DNA of 64,000 nucleotides from Pyrenula massariospora (GCA_021030905.1 JAGFMI010000012.1:806001-870000), one strand, 5' to 3'; positions 23,594-35,240 are shown, counted from the stretch's first letter. The notes: generated by a model not told the origin, from the sequence alone. Program-made: numbers and translations.

Positions 23594-25141
23594 TCAAACC
23601 TTGACAAAGCAAAACCCATGATAAAACCCCACCGCCTCCCTCTCCTCCTTACTAATCCCCAACTCCCCCCCCTCCCTTCCTTCCCTCAAAATCCCCATCC
23701 TCCTAGCAACATCCCTCATCTCCCCGCCCTCCCAGATCTCAAGGAACGCCCTCCGCCACCGCAGCTCGAGGCCGTACTCCTCGGCGAGCGCGCGGAACCC
23801 TTCCCACGGCACGACGTACTCGGGCACGTCGACGGCTTCGTCCATCCAGTACATGTACTTGTGGCCGAAGCGGGGGCGGAAGGTGAGGGTGGGGGAGAGG
23901 AGGTGGGCGGTCGGGGTGACGAAGCGGACGGTGTAGAGCGGGTTGCCCCAGTGGGGTTCTTGGGAGGTGTTGGAGGAGGGGGGGTTGGTGGTTCCGTTTG
24001 TAGGGGGTGGGGGGGAGGTGGTGGGTTCGTTGGGTGGGGCGGGATCGCTGGGAGGGTTGAAGGTTCGCGGTGCGGCGTCGGTTGTAGGGGGGTTGGACGG
24101 CGCAGTGGTTTTGGTGTTTTCTTGCTTTTTGCGGTAGAACTCCTCGACGCGGGAACTGAGTACGTCTGAATTAGGCGAGACGCCGATATATCTCCCTCCT
24201 TTCTTTAGCGCTCCGGCTATATTTGCCAGCATCTGTCTCGCGTTCTTTTCGCTTTCGAAGGAATAATGCATGCAGAACATCATTGTGACGATGTCGAAGC
24301 CGCCAGGTGACCACCTTGAAACCACGCCAGGTGCAACGTTGGTATCAAACCCGACTCTTTGCACGATAGGAACCTGACCAATAGACTGTCCAAAGCAGTC
24401 TTGCACGGCAAACTCCGCATGAAATATCGGCTTCCGTCCATTGCGCATCTGTCGGTATCTGTCTTTAGCCTGTTGTATACTTTGAGTCGCTGGATCGAGC
24501 CCAACATAAAGCTCCACCGGCTCTGGCGTCAGCTGCCATTTCCCCAGATCTCCCCCTTTCCCGCATCCCATGTCAAGCACTTTCAGTGGCTCCACCCTCG
24601 TTTCTTCCTCGGGCTCTTCCTCACCCCAGCCTCTCTCTTCCTGTGGGATGCGCTCTCGGGGGGAGAACTTCTGGATGATGTAGCTCTTGACCCAATTATT
24701 GAAGCCTCGTAGGCCCTTAATCTTCGACTCGTTCCTTCGCCAATCTCTTCCCCGCTCTTTCACCCACTCTGGACGCGCATTGTAGTACTGGTTCGATATG
24801 TCTTGGACACTGCCTCGAACGAGGACCTGGCTGTCTCGCTCCTGTTGCCGTCTCTCGATCGCTGCTTTGGCGGCAGGGGTGATGAGGCCGGTAGGTCTTT
24901 TCCTCTGCCTTGGAGGGGAACGAGAAGGAGAGCGGGATCGCTTACGGGCGTTTAGGGGATGTTTGGTATTATCAGATTGATCAATTCGCTCGCGCTTTCT
25001 GGGTGGGGATCTAGATCGTGGTCTCGGCCGTCTGAGGTCATTGTACGGGTCTCGACGGTTGTTCGTAGTCTTAGGTTGCTCTGCTCTTGTCTGTGGTGAT
25101 CTAGAGCCAGGGCGAGGTCTTTTCCGTTCGTTCTCCGCCAT
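23594..25141 (-). CDS. ABD1: mRNA cap guanine-N7 methyltransferase
   Basis: Single exon, 515 aa. Transfers methyl from SAM to the cap guanine N7 of nuclear pre-mRNA. The N-terminal ~110 residues are RS-rich and basic (RPRPRSRSPPRKRERID). The catalytic domain follows, with the entry helix NQYYNARPEWVKERGRDWRR, SAM motif I VLDMGCGKGGDLGKW (188-202), YVGLDPATQSI, the central FDIVTMMFCMHYSF and GGRYIGVSPNSDVL. It resumes with NPLYTVRF and ends HGFCFVKV. Between residues ~341 and 396 lies a Pro/Thr/Asn-rich insertion where other members have a short loop. Convergent with the REC114-like gene, 294 bp between stops. Confidence 0.95.
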   Translation of the reverse strand: MAENERKRPRPGSRSPQTRAEQPKTTNNRRDPYNDLRRPRPRSRSPPRKRERIDQSDNTKHPLNARKRSRSPSRSPPRQRKRPTGLITPAAKAAIERRQQERDSQVLVRGSVQDISNQYYNARPEWVKERGRDWRRNESKIKGLRGFNNWVKSYIIQKFSPRERIPQEERGWGEEEPEEETRVEPLKVLDMGCGKGGDLGKWQLTPEPVELYVGLDPATQSIQQAKDRYRQMRNGRKPIFHAEFAVQDCFGQSIGQVPIVQRVGFDTNVAPGVVSRWSPGGFDIVTMMFCMHYSFESEKNARQMLANIAGALKKGGRYIGVSPNSDVLSSRVEEFYRKKQENTKTTAPSNPPTTDAAPRTFNPPSDPAPPNEPTTSPPPPTNGTTNPPSSNTSQEPHWGNPLYTVRFVTPTAHLLSPTLTFRPRFGHKYMYWMDEAVDVPEYVVPWEGFRALAEEYGLELRWRRAFLEIWEGGEMRDVARRMGILREGREGGELGISKEEREAVGFYHGFCFVKV

Positions 25142-26025
25142 GTCGAATGTCTTATCAGCTCTGATAGCTGACGGTAGATTACAATATGTAGGGGCAGACG
25201 GAATTTCAAGAAGTCTGGAATGTCATACGAGGATAGAGCTAGGTAGTCCCTACACACGAGCGGAAGCGTTCCGTTCCTGGTCTATTCCATTTTTGGCTTT
25301 ACTGCTCTTGGTTTTCTCGCGAAGTACGAAAATTTGCTGCCCTAATTCTTAGAGTTCTTGGCTAGTCTACACCTTCACGTAGAGAATTAAAGAGAAATCG
25401 AATGCTTCAAATGCTTCAGAAGGCACAGGCATCTGCTTTAACACTGTGACTATGTGACCGGGGGGTGGGTTTGCGGGACGTGAGAATGCTTCGATAAAAA
25501 ATACGACCAATCGTAGTGCCTATGTTACAGGATCAAAGAATGTCTGACGGCATCAGGTTGGGGTGTGAAGAGCTTTGTATTGCTGGAGGCGTGAAAAAAC
25601 CTAGAATTTTCAATACAACATGAGTTCCAAAATGTGGCAGAAAAGCGTATTTTAACTTGCGCGAGGATTTAGGCTCAAATTACATTTTTATTTTGATCGA
25701 ATTTTGAGGCTGACTATTTCTAATTGAAGTTCCTTGCCCATTTCACGTGATTTCAGAGGCGTTATCCTAAGCTCATCTAAATTACCGGTATATTTTAAAT
25801 TTCTTTTACATGCCAAGATTAACCGAAGCAATTTTTCACTATGCTGGCTTTGATCTGCTAGCTTGGCCCCTTTTCGCGTACTATTAACCTGGCGTTCATG
25901 AAAGACCCTCAAATTAAAAGCACAATCCCTAGTGAGATCCGAATTGTGTTAGCCTTATCCTGTAATGAAGATCGTGATCTTACTTAGTTGAATACATAAT
26001 CGTGCGAGAAAGGCTCTAACTCGCG
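25142..26025. promoter_or_regulatory. Divergent intergenic, ABD1 / BTB-A
   Basis: 884 bp, AT-rich at 25590-25930. Contains the presumed promoters of both divergent genes. No gene seen. Confidence 0.4.
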
Positions 26026-27027
26026 ATGGAAGAGGACGCTAAGTCTCCATTTCTGGAGTACGTATTCCAATTAGCATCAGTCTCGGTCGTCTATTGACGC
26101 TTGCAGGAACATCCTCAAAAGTGGACAGTGGTCTGATGTCAACGTCAATTGCGGAGCGCATCACTGGATGTTGCATCGGGCTGTGATATGCGACAAGTCT
26201 CCCTACTTTCGAGCCATGCTTCAGAGTGAGATGAAGGTAAGTATGAGTGCGGGATTTTGACATCAATTTCACAGAAAAATTGATCGATTACCTTTTCAAC
26301 CAACTGAGCGAATAGTAAATTTTTTTAGGAAGCCACCAACCAATGCGTCATCCTTGAAGAAGAGATCCCCTCGATCGTTGCACGAGCATTGGTCTTCCTC
26401 TACACATCGAAATACCCAACAGATGACGTTGATGGCGTTCAGGGCCAGTTTTCAGGTCTCCGAGATGATTACTCGGCTTGCACAACATCGCCCATACGCG
26501 CTCGAGTGCATGTCCTCATGTACTCTCTTGCGGATCGTTGGCAAATTCAGAGTCTGAAAAATCTTGCCCAGAAAAACTTCGACGAGGAACATTTTCGGGT
26601 CGATGACATTGACGTTAATCAACATACCGAAATATGGGGGACTTTCACTGAAGAGATAACCATGGATTGGCTGGAGACATTCAGATTAATATACGAAACG
26701 ACGGTTGCAACGGATCGCGGTCTCCGCGACCTTGCCCTTTACAGTCTTCATAATGGCAGCGACAGCGGTCGCATATATCGATACCAGTCTGTCTTCGAGT
26801 TTCTGGAGGTGAATGGGTCGATCTCGCTAGATTTGCTGACATCGAAGCTCTGTACAAAGGATCACCGATGCTCTGCATGTGAAGTGGTGTGCAGCCGCTT
26901 GGAGACAATCTGTTCATGTGGGAACTGGCACGGCTGCCAGCCTACAGAGTGGTCTTTGAGACTCCTGCCATCCTGCCTCTTTTGTTACACCAGGGGCACC
27001 ATACCTTATTGTGCCAACAACGCATGA
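26026..27027 (+). CDS. BTB/POZ protein with C-terminal Cys module (BTB-A)
   Basis: Exons 26026-26057, 26107-26236 and 26329-27027 (286 aa). The BTB core follows the first splice: LKSGQWSDVNVNCG, HHWMLHRAVICDKSPYF and RAMLQSEMK, then EATNQCVILEEE, VARALVFLYTSKYP and a helical region (VLMYSLADRWQIQSLKNLAQ). The C-terminus carries CSAC (235-238), then further cysteines including ICSCGNWHGC and CLFC. The intron positions and phases (2 and 0) are the same as in four minus-strand paralogs downstream (30-40 kb). BTB domains dimerise and often recruit Cullin-3, and that role is inference here. The Cys module would suit zinc binding. It is the most diverged copy and the only one on the plus strand. 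Confidence 0.85.
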
Positions 27028-27594
27028 AAGCTTATTGCGAAGCACCTGGGAGAATGTTCCCGCTAGATCTGAAAGCAGTAGGGTGTTGGTCCAGACTAGC
27101 ATAGCGATCATTTTAAATATTGCATCGCCAAGTTAAAAGAGTTTTATAGCTTTAGTTACCTCTTGCTGCTGATTACCATGCTTTTGCGATTATGGTAAAA
27201 AGTTTTCTGGGCTTTTGAAGGTTGAATAACCTATTGAAGCATCGTAGATCCATACGAATGGACAAGAGACGCCTCACGTGTAAGAAACGACGACCTAAGA
27301 CTTTCAGCCTTACGCCAGCAATGGCACGGTTACACAGCATATGCAGCTGTGGAGGCTCGCCTTCGTTGTCAACTAAGGTGAAGGAGGGTCCATTTCCGAG
27401 CTGATTCGCCGTACATGTGCTCCATTCTTCATCACTAGTCACTATCGCTTGCCTCCTTCCATTCTCAGTGAGGCAGAGCACTCGCCAGCCCCAGCCATTT
27501 CCGTTTTATGAGTGTACTTGGTCCTCGTTTGTGAGTTTCATTTCCATACTGCGACTAAAAATCTTGCAACTCATGTCATTATATCATTTTAGTC
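27028..27594. other. Intergenic, no gene supported
   Basis: 567 bp. The end contains a TTTTAG directly 5' of the next ATG, compatible with a 5'-UTR intron of the following gene. Nothing else seen. Confidence 0.4.
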
Positions 27595-28705
27595 ATGGTC
27601 AACTTGCTCAAGACACCATTCCCTTTATTATGCTGGATTTTGGTGGTGGGCTCGACAGCCTCGTCAATAGTTGATGTCATGCAAAAGTTCAAGATCATTG
27701 TTCGTCAATCGCAGAATACAGTACCTGGAGCATGCTATGACGAGTGCAGTGCGTTCCTAACCCCATATCACGATAGAGGCTATCAAGAGGGTTGGGCTGA
27801 TTATACTTGTATAGATGATGCTGCGCTCGAAGCTGAGAGCACTGGCAAGGTCCCTGCTCTGTGTGAGGGGGGAAGTGCCTTCCAAACCACCTTGGGACTT
27901 TGTCAGACATGCTTAGTCACTAAAACGACGAATGCAACGAACGCTACAAGCGTTTCGGGCGTCATAGGTCAATTCGCGCAGTTCATTAACTATTGTAACC
28001 AACTTGGCAGCAACTCGTCCGATGCAGCTGGCTTAAACAGTAAAGCAGCGGCAATATCCAGTGCTCTGGAAGATGTCAGCTCCGTTCACGCAGCAGAAAC
28101 GTCGCTTTCAGCAAGACTTTCGAGTCTTTCTATCACAACCGGCGAGACTAGTGCATCTCAGACAACCTCGTCCAGCTGCGATGATGGTTTGTGATTCATT
28201 TTATTCGCATGTTTACGATCTGAAGCGGAACCGATTCTAATGGTGCGTTACAGCCTCCTGCTCCTCGACTATAGCGACATCTCCGGTCCAAGACCCGTCT
28301 ACAGGAACGCCGTCTCTCTCGCCAGTGCCGAACAAACGGTCTTCTACAGGTGTCATCGCGGGAGCTACAGTCGGATCTGTGTCCGCCGTCTCTATGATAG
28401 GTGGCGCTTTGTACTTCTTTCTCCGACATCTTAGACTGTCTGCTACACCGTCTAGCGGGAGCAATAGTCCAGCAGAGAAGGCACAGCTACATTCCGACGA
28501 CTACCAACCACCTCTCATAGAGCTTGAAGCTGACTCGTTGAGAAAGGTAGTAATACGCAATACTTCCGCGATTGAGTTGGATGTCGACAATTTTGCAGCG
28601 CGGGAGTTACCTGTGCATGAGAGCGTAGCGTCTGAGTTGCCATCGGTTGATAATCCAGTATCTGGAGGAAAATTTAATAGTACAACGCAGAAGCGGGCTG
28701 CTTAG
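27595..28705 (+). CDS. Membrane-anchored glycoprotein with Cys-rich ectodomain
   Basis: Exons 27595-28186 and 28254-28705 (347 aa), with GTTTGT donor, TTCTAAT branch and TTACAG acceptor. An N-terminal signal sequence (LLKTPFPLLCWILVVGSTAS) precedes a Cys-containing ectodomain (VPGACYDECSAFLTPYHDRG, ADYTCIDDA, CEGGSAF, LGLCQTC, INYCNQLG) with several N-glycosylation sequons (TNATNAT, GSNSSD). A Ser/Thr-rich stalk follows. The single membrane segment is GVIAGATVGSVSAVSMIGGA plus YFFL, with Arg/His just inside (RHLRLS). The ~90-residue tail is cytosolic. The plan resembles fungal single-pass surface glycoproteins; specific function unknown. It sits between BTB-A and BTB-B. Confidence 0.8.
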
Positions 28706-30322
28706 GAGAAGTATTGATTCATCACCGCTCCCGTCTTGGAGATTAGTTTAAGTGATCAGAAGGCTTATCCTCAGTAATGTTATTGACTAAGTAAATCAAA
28801 ACGAACAGGAAAACTCCAGGTAAAAATTCTCTAGTCTCTTCCGTAAGATAACGATCCCGCTGCTACAGCCTGAGCTGTTCTGCCCTGACCATGGTTCTGT
28901 GTTCCCTGATCAGCCTCAGAAAGGAAACATGCAAGCTATGCGCAGAGAAGAGACCCTTACTATAGCTGGTCAGTGAGCTTCAAAGTAGAGCTCTATGATA
29001 AGACTGGTGTATCGAGGTGTCTGTCGCTTCGCACATCAGTGCTAGATACGTCCCGCACCCTTATGTTGCTAGGCCGAAATGCTTCTAGTACCTGCATTGT
29101 CACAGCCACAAGCTAAATCATTGACACTACCGTGCACTGAACTCGATAAATCCGTCACGACGCCTCTAGGCCTTTCGTGCTTGCTTTTGGGGGACGTGAT
29201 AGGCGAGCGAATTACATGGCAAGCCACCGACGCCCGGCTTTGATGGGCACATCTAGACCTTAGTCGATCAGCTGGTTCATTGATGTCGTTCAATCTCCGT
29301 TACTCATGTTGTAGCAGTATGAACAAGTATCGCTCTCTTTGTACAAAAAGGCTCTCGAGTTGTGCGTGAAAAGGATTTGAAATTGACGTAGATATCCTTG
29401 TTATTTTTGATGGTATCGAAAATCTCGTTTCAGAACTCTCGGAGGAGATTTAATTCACCAGCTATTGTACTTTCACTTTGAATATGCTCTTCTATTGAAG
29501 GTGCTAGATACTACTGAGAGTGGCTCTGATAAGAATAAAGTCAGGATATTATTAGAAAGAGAACGGTGAGACGATGGAGTGCGAAACTTGTATTTTGCCT
29601 GGCTTCAAAGGATACTTCTATGGAAAGCTGGCGCATCGTACTTCCATTGAGTGATATACTGGTGACTAGGACATAGATCAATCTAGCTTGGGAGACAAGA
29701 CAAGCTTGAAATGTTCCTCTGAGAACCACTATCATACTTGGAAGGGCCACTATATATCCTAGAACTTCACCTAATTAAGACACGACGGATATGGCTAGCG
29801 TGTTTGCGAACATTATCCCGGTCGGACTCATAATGATTCGAGCCGAGTCTGCCTCATTATCCTCGCGAAAGAGAATTTTAGGTCGCAAATCCCTGACGGT
29901 GTAGCACTGTTATGCTTGAAAGGCACGAGCCTGAGCATCATGACAGGGACAAGCCACTCAAGTTCACCGCAGTCTCCGAAGCGAAGCGGCTGGACACAGA
30001 AGAATACAACGGCTGGATACAATATATCCCAAAAGAAGGATATTAATCGGCTCCGGGCCTATAACACGTCTTATGCATGTAGAGACGGATTTTCGCATGC
30101 GTTGGGCTTGAAAAGGTCTTTTGAAATACTTGCAATCACTCTTGCAGGCTTGAGGAATTCAATATAAAGAATCCATTCTAAAGAACATGAGGTTGAAAGC
30201 CTTGGTAAACGCGCACTTCTTGCTGTTAGCTGCTTATCAAAGAGACACAGGCAGAGTCAACACCTCCTGGCACTGGAAAACTGTGGTCCTTCCCTGGCGC
30301 CGTTTCTATATGTTCGGCACAT
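28706..30322. other. 1.6-kb intergenic stretch, no gene supported
   Basis: Only short frames without motifs. AT-rich around 29330-29560. I saw no BTB fragments or terminal inverted repeats that would explain the spacing of the BTB copies. Confidence 0.4.
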
Positions 30323-31269
30323 TTACCGTTTATTTCTAACTGTGCCCTTTCTATTACAAGCGGCGCAGAATATGGCTGAAAGTGACCGATCGCTGCAACA
30401 GTTACAAGGCGCTAGCTCCGCACAACAACCGTAGCCTGTTAGAAGCCAAGAAGTTGATCCACACATCGAACACAAGAGATCGCCTTGAGGACGAGGATGT
30501 TGAACCAGGTCATAGGAAATATCAGGAGTTTTTTGAAGGAGCTCTTGCCATCCCGGGCTCTTTAGGAGTCCAACGTAATGAATTGCATATTGAATGATAC
30601 ATATTGTGGGGAGGCGCAGATCTTTGACGGTCTGTGGAGTAGTGTCGTACACCGATCTTATGACATCAAAGAACGCCTGTAGCCAGTCATTGCTATGTAC
30701 GAAAAAACTGGAAAAGGTACGGTGATTCGCGTACGCCACCCGGCAATGCTCTTTTAGGCTGTCGATCTGATATTTGTCGGCAAGAGCAAAGAGTAGCACA
30801 TGGTACTTTGCCTCGCAGCAGTTTTCGGCAGTTCTTTTGAAGTCGTCTCTGACTCTGGAAAATTGTTTCAGCAGCTCTCCCTCAGCTTCGGAAAGAAGCC
30901 TTGGACAACTCCCGGTATAAATGAATATGACTGCCCGGACGAAGAGGCTAGGATTATCATCGTGAAGAGTCACTCGCATTTCGCGAGCTTCCTGTTTATG
31001 CGTCAGTACATAATGCGGCGAGGCAAAGAATCATTACTGACGCGGAAAGAGCTGTCACACATTCTCTCGAAGAAAGCGGACTTCCCGCAGAGAACGGCTC
31101 GGTGAAGCTTCCATGTATGCCCCTCCAGTTCGACTACGAGGTCTGAGTATTTTCCCGTACTGAGGAGTGTTCTTGAAAAACGTTAGCGGACTGGTCAGGT
31201 CTTGCGATCAGTTCTTACTCACGCATTATAGCCTGTCACCGAGGCCTTCGAATCGCCTTTGAGAGCCAT
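30323..31269 (-). CDS. BTB/POZ protein with C-terminal Cys module (BTB-B)
   Basis: Exons 31269-31223 (47 nt), 31171-31042 (130 nt) and 30991-30323 (281 aa). Introns are 51 and 50 nt. The BTB core reads LLSTGKYSDLVVELEG, HTWKLHRAVLCGKSAFFERM and CDSSFR, then EAREMRVTLHDDNPSLFVRA and VIFIYTGSCP. The helical region contains LLFALADKYQIDSLKEHC. The C-terminal module runs CSMC (233-236), GCCAELAPCNCC and CAAC (268-271). Exon sizes and phases equal those of BTB-C. No signal peptide or nuclear signal is obvious. Confidence 0.88.
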
Positions 31270-31743
31270 TATTGCTTCTTGGGAGTGTATCCGCGAAGTC
31301 GTTCTTGTTTGTGCAAAGTTGTAGTTGACAGAGAAAATAATCGGCAGAAGACTTGCTTTACTGCTGACTTAGTGAAATGAAAATGAAGATGCACTCACGC
31401 CTCCGGTGTTCACCGAAAATTTTCGCCGCAGGGAACCCCAAAGTTCACCTCTCGACCACTAAAGAAAGTTGGCACGCATGTTCATTGAAGACGGGGATTC
31501 TACATACTGCCTGCTAGAGGTCCTTGCGAAGATTGCGGAGGAAGTCTGATCGTTGACACACCTAGCATGCTGTCATGGTTGAACGATAGAAAAGATGAAA
31601 AATTCCAATAGGCTCAGCGTTTACTGCTCAAAGGAAACCGTCCTAACCCCCTCCGGCAACATTGGGACCCGTTCCATCTCTCTCTTCGCCCACAGTGAAA
31701 GCACCGTATTTACCTCCCTCCATTGATTATCCCCCTTCACATC
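31270..31743. other. Intergenic, nothing seen
   Basis: 474 bp. The part next to 31269 is the likely BTB-B promoter; the remainder is the 3' flank of the small secreted protein gene. Confidence 0.4.
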
Positions 31744-32197
31744 CTAATCTTTACACACACACTCATACCTCTTCGGCAAATCATAATACGCAATCCCAAT
31801 CTCCGCAATAACGCAAGCTAGCGCCGCCGCGCCAGAACCTCTCCCCCCAGTCGTGACGCACATAGTACCCGAGTTTTCGGCCTGCGTGTCCTCGTCGCCT
31901 GATCCGTTGTCCTTGCAGGTGTACGAAGTCCCATGCTTGTCTTGGCAGAAGGCGTTGCAGACGGCTTTGATGCGGTTCTTTACGCCGCAGTAAGAGGGCG
32001 GGGCCTCGGATTCCTCGACTATGCTGATACCCTCGCGCTTAGAAAGCTCTGTGTAGTATGTTAGCGGCGGTTTGGGGATGGGGTTGGAGGTATTGGGAAT
32101 TACCTTGAACAGCTGCATCCCGCGGGAGAGCGGTCGCGGAGAGGATTTGTAGAATTAGGCAGGAGGCTGTGAGTATATTTTGGGGATTGAAATACAT
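31744..32197 (-). CDS. Small secreted cysteine-rich protein (effector-like)
   Basis: Exons 32197-32104 and 32048-31744 (132 aa), intron of 55 nt. The N-terminus YFNPQNILTASCLILQILSA followed by TALPRDAAVQ is a signal peptide, present only after splicing to the upstream exon. A dibasic SKR/EGIS just after the junction could be a Kex2-type site. Eight cysteines lie in the mature part (SYCGVK, AVCNAFC, SYTCKDN, GTMCVTT, LACVIAE, YECVC). Size, signal peptide and paired cysteines are what is seen in many fungal apoplastic effectors, but no family was recognised. It sits within the BTB block. Confidence 0.72.
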
Positions 32198-33338
32198 TAC
32201 TTTGAGGAAATAGGAGAAGCCTAAGAAATGTAGAAAAAGACGTTGTCAAATTTCAGCCACAGCGGGACAGTCAATTTACGCGCGTCGCTGCCACTTGTGA
32301 ATTCTGAAGAGATGGGGAAGAGAGAGTAAGCACTATGAAATATACTCTTGCGCGGCTTCACATATATGAGAATGGCTTGAATTAGCAAGCTTGCATAGTG
32401 ATAGCGTCTTCATAGTATATGACAGTACAACAAAAACAAACAGTCGCGTCTTGCAGGCCATTCCAGAAGTAAAATCAAAACGCAGAGGCTAATTTGATGC
32501 TATAATTTCCGTTGGTAACGATAACATGAGCGACGGAAAAGATGTATAAATCCGAAAGTGATCGCGGTTGGTAGTTGCCATTTTCCATTCAGGGAAGCAG
32601 AGAGCGTTCAAAGACACGTGACCAACTCCCAACGGCCCCATGAGCAACACACTTGCTGGGGCGACCAACAATATTCCTCGATCAATGTGAGGAGAAGGTC
32701 GGCTCGAAGTATTCTAATTGAAGCTTTTTACTCTGTGGGGGCACGCAAGCATAACAAGACCGGCTGGCTTAAGGGCAAGTAGTTCTAGCGATACTCCAGA
32801 CGCTGGGAGGCAGCTTGCTGCGCTTTAAGCCTGCATATTATGTTGCCAACTTTCAGGCTGTGCCCCGTAGATCGCCACATAAGAATCAAGAATTGAGGAC
32901 AGGCGCATATCGCACCTTGACTTCGGCGTCAACTGAGCATTTGTGCCTCATCTATGGGTAGCCGTCTTCAGTAGCCCTTTCGCGGCACCGCATTTTTTAA
33001 GATAAATCCAGAGCAAGAATCCTTGATGTCTCTGTAGTCTTCAAAGATAATCGGATATAATTGTAAAGAGGACGGTCAGTATCGACAAGTAAGGATTCAA
33101 GTTCGATGATGAGGCTGCAAGTAGATTCTAGATTAAATAAATGGATTTGTCGATTTTGGCGGCCCCTTTTGTCTCCACGCCCCGTCCAGTATGGACCACG
33201 CACCGTTTGCAGCCTAGCAGCCTGGTTGTCCATCTGGCAAGGTCAGATGCAAGCCATTTAACTCTACAAATCCCTGGAAGCTACCTTTACTGAAATAATG
33301 CACAAGACCCAATGATAATCCATCCCTTCCAATCCACC
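32198..33338. other. 1.1-kb divergent intergenic, no gene supported
   Basis: Contains only short frames. Serves as upstream region for the secreted protein (-) and the 2EXR gene (+). Confidence 0.4.
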
Positions 33339-34146
33339 ATGGAAGCTACCAAACCCACCTTCCTCACCGTTCCAGCCGAGATCCGTCAAGAAATATACCG
33401 GCCACTTGTTACCCGTAGAGCCAAAGACGGGCCTTTCCTTCATGAGTTCAGCCATCCCATCGGTCCCTTCGCCGCCGGCACAGAGATACACCCGCAATTT
33501 TGCTTCAGGATCGAGGTTCCTCGGCACACCCAGATCTGTGGCTGTATCGTACCGTCACCTGCATATCATAGGCAAACGGTGCAGATCATATGGGTGTGCC
33601 GGCAGACTTACAGGGAGGCGCTGCCGATGTTCTACTCGCTGAATCTCTTTAGCCCGAATGAACGGTGCGGATGGAAGGTATTAACGGACTGGCTAGGGAT
33701 GATGGGTGAGGATGGCCGGGCTAACCTGAGATATATTTCCAATCCTCTAAGGGTCATGCCCAGTCACCTGCACGACGATCATATTGTCACGGATATTCGG
33801 CCGCTGTGGGTGAACCTGGGGAAGCTACATCAGCTTCGTAGGGTTGACTGGGTGTGGGTCTCTTATCGCATCGGGGACCAGGAAGCGGTGGTGCGGGAGA
33901 TTGCTGAGAAGTTGGTGGAGAAGCATCCCACGCTAGAGAGGATTTTCATGAGGACGAGAAACGAGAATGAGGATGTTGTCAACTTGTGCTTGAAGCCCAG
34001 CGGACTGGCTCAGTCGTGTTTCAAGATCCTAGCTGCCGGCGAGGAGGCAGGGAGTGCGGTAAGTTTGATACTTCATCTTTGCCCGGCAGGATTGCTAGTC
34101 TGACAACTCGTGACAGTTTCAACAGGTATATCCTGCCATTTCTTGA
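33339..34146 (+). CDS. 2EXR/F-box-like domain protein
   Basis: Starts at 33339 (MEATKPTFLTVPAEIRQEIY); an in-frame Met at 33312 is an alternative. The opening PTFLTVPAEIRQEIYRPLV is the hallmark of fungal 2EXR/F-box-like proteins, and a second family segment reads WVCRQTYREALPMFYSLNLF. I prefer removal of a 58-nt intron (34059-34116), which gives the C-terminus FQQVYPAIS and 249 aa. Read through, the protein would end at 34103. Such proteins are greatly expanded in filamentous ascomycetes and mostly uncharacterised. A smaller relative follows at 34503. Confidence 0.75.
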
Positions 34147-34502
34147 TGACGGGGACTAGAGTGATGCTACACAATAAACACAGTGCGATAGATGCTTCGA
34201 TATTTTCACTGGGGTCCTTCATGGGTTTAGGTTATTCATTTACATTGAGGAAAAAAATGGTCGGGGAAACCTCGGCTTCATGCCCCCAATCGCCTTTCTT
34301 GCTTGAGAGTGCCCCTCTCCGCAACCTCAATTGTGATTGTCACGAGCACCCTCTTCTCTGCTGATTTCAAGGACACGGTACCTTTACTGATAGTGATCTC
34401 AATGCTCAAAGTTATACCGCCAAGAATCACCATATTCTGGTTCGAACACCCTAAAAATAGGCTCGTTACATCCCCAATTGACTCCCCTCTGCATCAACGC
34501 AC
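34147..34502 (+). other. Spacer between two 2EXR-type genes
   Basis: 356 bp with no gene seen. Probably the promoter of the downstream member. Confidence 0.4.
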
Positions 34503-34964
34503 ATGTCCAAGGTATTAGCTGCTCCAGCATTCCTTACCATCCCCTTGGAGCTCCGTCTCGAGATCTACGGGCACATATTCGGCAACACCATCCTTTACCC
34601 AAAACACTACGTCGAGCGCCAAGTAGACGACGATAACGAGACCTACTCCGCGAGCTGCAAGCGCCAGCGGCACCCCCTCGCGCTCTTGACCGTCAACCGG
34701 CAGATCAACCATGAACTGCACGACTTGTGGTTGAAACTTGTCACGCTTGACTTCCCGTCACAGTTCTTTCTGATGAACAAATTGAGGAGTCTATACAGAA
34801 GGACGTTGAGCCAGGTCAAAAATCTGAGTGTGAGGGGGAGCACAGATGGTATCAAAGTTCTCGGGGTGAGACCGGAAGATGGACGCTTACAAGTCGACTT
34901 TAATGGAGATATCTCTCTCATAAAGCCAATCGGAGATGGGCAGTACTGGATGTGGGTGCGATGA
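34503..34964 (+). CDS. Small 2EXR/F-box-like protein
   Basis: Single exon, 153 aa. Opens with PAFLTIPLELRLEIYGHIFG, the same motif as its upstream neighbour. The second family segment follows as LALLTVNRQINHELHDLWLK. The C-terminus is short (ISLIKPIGDGQYWMWVR). This is shorter than most members, so it may be a compact paralog or a truncated one. The frame is otherwise clean. Confidence 0.7.
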   Translation: MSKVLAAPAFLTIPLELRLEIYGHIFGNTILYPKHYVERQVDDDNETYSASCKRQRHPLALLTVNRQINHELHDLWLKLVTLDFPSQFFLMNKLRSLYRRTLSQVKNLSVRGSTDGIKVLGVRPEDGRLQVDFNGDISLIKPIGDGQYWMWVR

Positions 34965-35240
34965 ATGGTAGCCGCAACAACGACCGATATTCTACACCGA
35001 AGCCACGCTTATGGCATGTTTGCCCGAGCTTGCACAGAAGTCTGGCTGCTGACTCTTGTCGGCTCGATCTCTGCTAGCATTTGATTGGAATGAAATGAGT
35101 TGACGGTTCTCAATATGCTAAGAGTATAGACAACAGTTTCCGTTCGCTCCAAATCAACTGTTCAAGCACCGGCGGGGAAGACATCAGGAAGATGCCATGA
35201 CGTCCAGTAGAAGGCGAGCAGCTGGCCTTTGTTCAGTTTG

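Noticed and set aside
34430-34455. GGTTCGAAC, like a tRNA B box
   Set aside because: No A box, acceptor stem or clover-leaf could be drawn around it.
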